This document shows positions 60,720 through 64,000 of a stretch of 64,000 bases of DNA, in pieces. Where the stretch lies: contig NZ_FNJO01000005.1 of NCBI RefSeq assembly GCF_900104095.1, positions 124,001 through 188,000 on the forward strand, in the 5' to 3' direction. Position numbers and translations under genes: made by a program. Source of the stretch: Ralstonia sp. 25mfcol4.1 (GTDB lineage Bacteria > Pseudomonadota > Gammaproteobacteria > Burkholderiales > Burkholderiaceae). The notes under the pieces were generated by a model. That model had not been told where the DNA came from. It did no database searches and saw only the letters and a list, made by a program, of their open reading frames with translations. Position 1 is the first letter of the stretch, and every line of letters starts with the position of its first letter.

Positions 60720-61556
60720 ATGAGCGATACCCGTGACCTGACCGTACAACGCGTGCGTCATCCGCTGAAGATGCGCCTGCTCAAGGTGCTGCGCACCCGC
60801 CGGGTGTCCCCGCAACTGCTGCGCGTGACCCTGGGCGGCGAAGACCTGGCCGATTTCGTTTCCGGATCGTTCGACGATCACGTGAAGGTCTTCTTTCCGG
60901 AGGCCGGTGCCGACAAGCCGGTGCTGCCGCAGGTCGGCCCGGACGGCATCAGGTTTCCCGAGGACCAGCCGCGCCCGCAGGCGCGAGACTATACGCCGCG
61001 CCGCTACGACGCGGCCGCCCGCGAGCTCGACATCGAATTCGTGCTGCACGGCGACGGCCCCGCATCGACCTGGGCCGCACAGGCGCAGCCGGGCCAGTAC
61101 CTGGGGGTGGGCGGGCCGCGGGGGTCGTTCGTGATTCCGCGTGAATTCGACTGGCACCTGCTGATCGGCGACGACACCGCGCTGCCAGCCATTGGCCGCC
61201 GCGTCGAGGAACTTGGCCCCGATGCGCGCGTGATCGTCGTGGCCGAGGTGGCCGATGAATCGGCACGCATTCCGCTGGCCACCGGCCCGCATGCCGAGGT
61301 GCACTGGATCCATCGCGACGAACATCGTGGCGAGGCCGACGAACCGGCACCCGAGGGCAGCCTGCTGACGCCGACGCTGCGCTGGCTGAGCCTGCCGGCC
61401 GGCGAGGGCTACGTGTGGGCCGCCGGCGAAGCGGCGGCGATGCGCGAGGTACGCCAGCACCTGGTGAACGAGCGCGGCATCCACAAGACGCGCATCCGGG
61501 CATCGGCCTATTGGAAGCGCGGCAACGCGGCCGTTCACGAAACGCTGGACGACTAA
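60720..61556 (+). CDS. nfeF: Siderophore-interacting ferric reductase, NfeF (YqjH)-like
   Basis: ATG 60720 is 5 nt after GGAG (60711-60714), which overlaps the nfeR stop; this gives 278 residues. The FAD-binding domain has RDYTPRRYDAAARELDIEFVLHG and GPASTWAAQAQPGQYLGVGGPRGSF; the SIP domain has HLLIGDDTALPAIGRR and YVWAAGEAAAMREVRQHLV. The family reduces ferric siderophores with NAD(P)H, releasing Fe(II). Coupling to the NfeR-like repressor supports an iron/nickel homeostasis role. Confidence 0.92.
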   Translation: MSDTRDLTVQRVRHPLKMRLLKVLRTRRVSPQLLRVTLGGEDLADFVSGSFDDHVKVFFPEAGADKPVLPQVGPDGIRFPEDQPRPQARDYTPRRYDAAARELDIEFVLHGDGPASTWAAQAQPGQYLGVGGPRGSFVIPREFDWHLLIGDDTALPAIGRRVEELGPDARVIVVAEVADESARIPLATGPHAEVHWIHRDEHRGEADEPAPEGSLLTPTLRWLSLPAGEGYVWAAGEAAAMREVRQHLVNERGIHKTRIRASAYWKRGNAAVHETLDD

Positions 61557-61628
61557 CCTAAAGTCTGGTTCCCGTGGCGATGCAGCGCGGCTACACTGAC
61601 TGCACGCCCATTGCCCACGGACCCTGCC

Positions 61629-62018
61629 ATGCCCCACCTTCGCCCGTTGTTGCCGATTGTCGCGCTGACCGCTGCCGCCGGACTCACCGCCTGCGCCCCG
61701 GATTCGTTCCGCAATTACGAAGCCCGGGGGCTCAACAACTATCTCGACAAGGTCCAGGCCGTCTGCGCCAACACGCGGCTGAACAGCCAGCCGCTGGGCG
61801 AATGGCTGCGCAGCGGCTCGGACGATAGCGACAGCAACTACGTGTACTGGCTCGACCAGACGTCGCGGCTGTACTACAACCGGATCACGGTGCCCCAGTA
61901 TCGCGATTCGATCGCGGGCGCATTCGGCGGCAGCCAGCCCAACGCCGACGCGCTCGACTGCATCGTGCGCAACCTGCCGCCCGATCGGCCGACGAGCCCG
62001 CCCGGCGGCATGTTCTGA
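61629..62018 (+). CDS. Small lipoprotein (129 aa)
   Basis: ATG 61629 ([22 protein letters not shown]) gives 129 residues with lipobox LTAC. The mature protein has two cysteines (AVCANTRLN and DCIVRN) that could form a disulphide, and a [21 protein letters not shown] segment. Family unknown. It stands alone between nfeF and alaC. Confidence 0.7.
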   Translation: MPHLRPLLPIVALTAAAGLTACAPDSFRNYEARGLNNYLDKVQAVCANTRLNSQPLGEWLRSGSDDSDSNYVYWLDQTSRLYYNRITVPQYRDSIAGAFGGSQPNADALDCIVRNLPPDRPTSPPGGMF

Positions 62019-62139
62019 TTTTTTGCAGCCGGCCCGTTGTGCAAATGCGCGTGGCTGGCTAATATCAGTCCCCAGTGGCCGAGACAACGGCCACGACGTC
62101 GCTCGGACGGTTCCGGGCGCTTACGTAAAGGACTCCTCC

Positions 62140-63357
62140 ATGACTGCCGAATCCGGCAAGCGCCGCTTTGCGCGCATCGATCGTCTTCCCCCCTACGTCT
62201 TCAATATCACCGCCGAGCTCAAGATGGCCGCCCGCCGCCGTGGCGAGGACATCATCGACATGAGCATGGGCAACCCCGACGGCGCTACGCCGCCGCATAT
62301 CGTGGCCAAGCTCGTGGAGGCCGCGCAGCGGCCCGATACGCATGGTTATTCGGCGTCGAAGGGCATCCCGCGCCTGCGTCGCGCGATCTCCCACTGGTAC
62401 CGCGACCGCTACGACGTAGAGATCGATCCGGACAAGGAGGCCATTGTCACGATCGGCTCGAAGGAAGGGCTGGCGCATCTGATGCTGGCTACGCTGGACC
62501 GTGGCGACACGGTTCTGGTGCCGGATCCAAGCTATCCGATCCATATCTACGGTGCGGTGATTGCCGGCGCCGATATCCGCTCGGTGCCGCTGACGCCGGA
62601 CATCGATTTCTTTGCCGAACTCGAACGCGCGATCCGGGGCAGCTATCCGAAGCCGAAGATGATCGTGCTGGGGTTCCCGTCGAATCCGACCGCGGCCTGC
62701 GTGGAGCTGGACTTCTTCGAGCGCGTGATCGCGCTGGCGCGCAAGCACGACATCTTCGTGGTGCATGACCTGGCCTATGCCGACATCGTGTTCGATGGCT
62801 GGAAGGCGCCGTCGATCATGCAGGTGCCTGGTGCCAAGGACATTGCCGTGGAGTTCTTCACGCTGTCGAAGAGCTACAACATGGCGGGCTGGCGCATCGG
62901 CTTCATGGTGGGCAATCCGGATCTGGTGGCCGCGCTGACGCGCATCAAGAGCTATCACGACTATGGCACCTTCACGCCGCTGCAGGTAGCTGCCATTGCC
63001 GCACTGGAGGGCGACCAGCAGTGCGTGAAGGAGATCGCGGCCCAGTACCAGGCGCGCCGTGACGTGCTGGCGCGCGGCCTGATCGAGGCTGGCTGGCAGG
63101 TCGATATTCCGAAGGCGTCGATGTACATCTGGGCGCGGATTCCAGAGCCGTATCGCGCGCTGGGATCGCTGGAATTCTCGAAGCAGCTGCTGGCCAAGGC
63201 CAAGGTGTCGGTGTCGCCCGGTATCGGCTTCGGCGATTTCGGCGACGAGTACGTGCGCTTTGCCCTGATCGAGAACGAATCGCGGATCCGCCAGGCCGTG
63301 CGCGGCATCAAGGCGATGTTCCGCGCCGACGGACTGGTCAAGCCGGCGGCGGCCTGA
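62140..63357 (+). CDS. alaC: AlaC-type alanine/aromatic-class PLP aminotransferase
   Basis: ATG 62140 follows AAAGGA and gives 405 residues; the frame opens at 62023. It has the class I aminotransferase core: [53 protein letters not shown] and the PLP lysine in [15 protein letters not shown]. It matches AlaC (YfdZ) in length and sequence style; AlaC makes alanine from pyruvate and glutamate. In many relatives hom and thrC follow; here a LysR gene follows instead. Confidence 0.93.
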   Translation: MTAESGKRRFARIDRLPPYVFNITAELKMAARRRGEDIIDMSMGNPDGATPPHIVAKLVEAAQRPDTHGYSASKGIPRLRRAISHWYRDRYDVEIDPDKEAIVTIGSKEGLAHLMLATLDRGDTVLVPDPSYPIHIYGAVIAGADIRSVPLTPDIDFFAELERAIRGSYPKPKMIVLGFPSNPTAACVELDFFERVIALARKHDIFVVHDLAYADIVFDGWKAPSIMQVPGAKDIAVEFFTLSKSYNMAGWRIGFMVGNPDLVAALTRIKSYHDYGTFTPLQVAAIAALEGDQQCVKEIAAQYQARRDVLARGLIEAGWQVDIPKASMYIWARIPEPYRALGSLEFSKQLLAKAKVSVSPGIGFGDFGDEYVRFALIENESRIRQAVRGIKAMFRADGLVKPAAA

Positions 63358-63552
63358 GTCGCAGAGGTTTTCGGGGCCTGACCACCTGGCGGACCTGGGC
63401 CGGTCGGCCGGCACCGCGCCTGCCTTGTCCAGAAACAGGCCGACGCGCCGGCGTCGCGCGGACCGCGATGCCGGCGTATCTGGTATAAGTCCCCCACAAC
63501 ATCGAAGCCGATCCCCGCTGGCGCGGGCAGGTCGGCCCAGCAGGGGGACCAG

Positions 63553-64000
63553 ATGGAATTGCGCCAGCTTCAGTATTTCGTGCGGGTGGTCGAACTCGGC
63601 AGCATGAGCCGTGCCGCGCTGGAGCTCGACATGGTGCAATCGGCGGTCAGCCAGCAGATCAGCCGCCTGGAGAGCGAACTCTCCACCCGCCTGCTGCGCC
63701 GCACGCCACAGGGCGTGACGCCCACCGAAGCTGGCCTGGCCTTTTTCCACGAAGCCCAGCTGACGCTGCGCCACGCCGAGCAGGCGCGCCGTGCCGCGCA
63801 TCAGGCACGCCTGTCCGGTGCCGTGAGCGTGGGCCTGGCGCCGACCACGGCGTCGGTGATCGGCGTGCCGCTGATCCGCGCGATGCGCGAGCGTTATCCC
63901 GAGGTCCGGCTGCATATCGTGGAAAGCCTGTCGGGCCACCTGACCGCGATGCTCAACGCGCGGCAGCTCGACCTGGCCGTGCTGTTCGGCACCCACGCCG
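63553..64000 (+). CDS. LysR-family regulator, 5' part
   Basis: ATG 63553 is preceded by AGGGGGA, and the frame runs off the window after 149 codons. It starts MELRQLQYFVRVVELGSMSRA, with helix-turn-helix LELDMVQSAVSQQISRLE and the start of the effector domain (GAVSVGLAPTTASVIGVPL), as in the Nac/CynR-like group. It lies 195 bp after alaC on the same strand. Target unknown. Confidence 0.92.
   Translation, partial: MELRQLQYFVRVVELGSMSRAALELDMVQSAVSQQISRLESELSTRLLRRTPQGVTPTEAGLAFFHEAQLTLRHAEQARRAAHQARLSGAVSVGLAPTTASVIGVPLIRAMRERYPEVRLHIVESLSGHLTAMLNARQLDLAVLFGTHA

Noticed and set aside
1..64000. tRNA or rRNA genes, CRISPR arrays, insertion sequences, prophage genes
   Set aside because: No cloverleaf, rRNA segment, spaced direct repeats, transposase, integrase or phage structural gene was recognised by reading; a dedicated scan was not possible.

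Overview
The window is high-GC DNA from a betaproteobacterium, most likely of the Cupriavidus/Ralstonia branch of Burkholderiaceae. This rests on gene content (split hopanoid cluster, pel exopolysaccharide operon, aerobic-type cobaltochelatase genes, a long-form isocitrate lyase, many LysR regulators) and on codon bias so strong that almost every gene has long antisense shadow frames. No rRNA, tRNA, CRISPR array, insertion sequence or phage gene was found. The window opens inside pelC and closes inside a LysR gene.

Layout. 1-5762: pelC (3' end), pelD, pelE, pelF and pelG, the inner-membrane and cytoplasmic part of Pel polysaccharide synthesis, with a c-di-GMP-type RxxD site in PelD. 6005-10791: a translationally coupled trio of response regulator, LysM/FecR envelope protein and CHASE2 histidine kinase. 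10981-21209: hopanoid and outer-membrane lipid region with mlaA, hpnN, hpnM, hpnH, ispH, hpnA and hpnB, plus a ferritin-like protein that carries a full di-iron ligand set and sits 5 nt upstream of hpnB. 21403-28627: accessory genes (small hypotheticals, an AGE-family sugar isomerase, a LysR/MdtD-like efflux pair, an orphan AAA ATPase behind a perfect palindrome, an esterase, a coiled-coil protein).

28628-39850 is the cobalt/corrin region: a structured sRNA candidate, a CobN paralogue built for export (signal peptide, C-terminal anchor), then cobW, cobN and a chlI/chlD gene. The chlI frame ends just after an A7 slippery heptamer followed by a hairpin, and a von Willebrand A domain continues in the -1 frame, so one gene probably makes both AAA subunits by programmed frameshifting. 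39929-43787: a chemoreceptor without a periplasmic sensor, a membrane-anchored hydrolase, and a small island with three copies of one palindromic operator, a secreted [FY]xDGAR repeat protein, a 33-residue membrane microprotein and a TetR regulator.

43910-64000: metabolic and regulatory genes, including an MBL hydrolase, a RibD-like reductase, isocitrate lyase with a repeated upstream motif, a hydrolase/M14 peptidase pair, a LysR next to a lipoprotein M20 peptidase, a Tat-exported phospholipase C, a D-threonine aldolase-like enzyme, a DUF6152/DUF6644-type pair, a second chemoreceptor, a thiol-isomerase-fold protein, a PadR/siderophore-interacting pair resembling E. coli NfeR/NfeF with a visible operator, alaC and a partial LysR.

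Coordinates were read by eye from the sequence. Family names come from recognised motifs and remembered family knowledge, not from searches. Start codons were moved from the longest frame whenever a ribosome binding site, signal peptide or family N-terminus argued for it.
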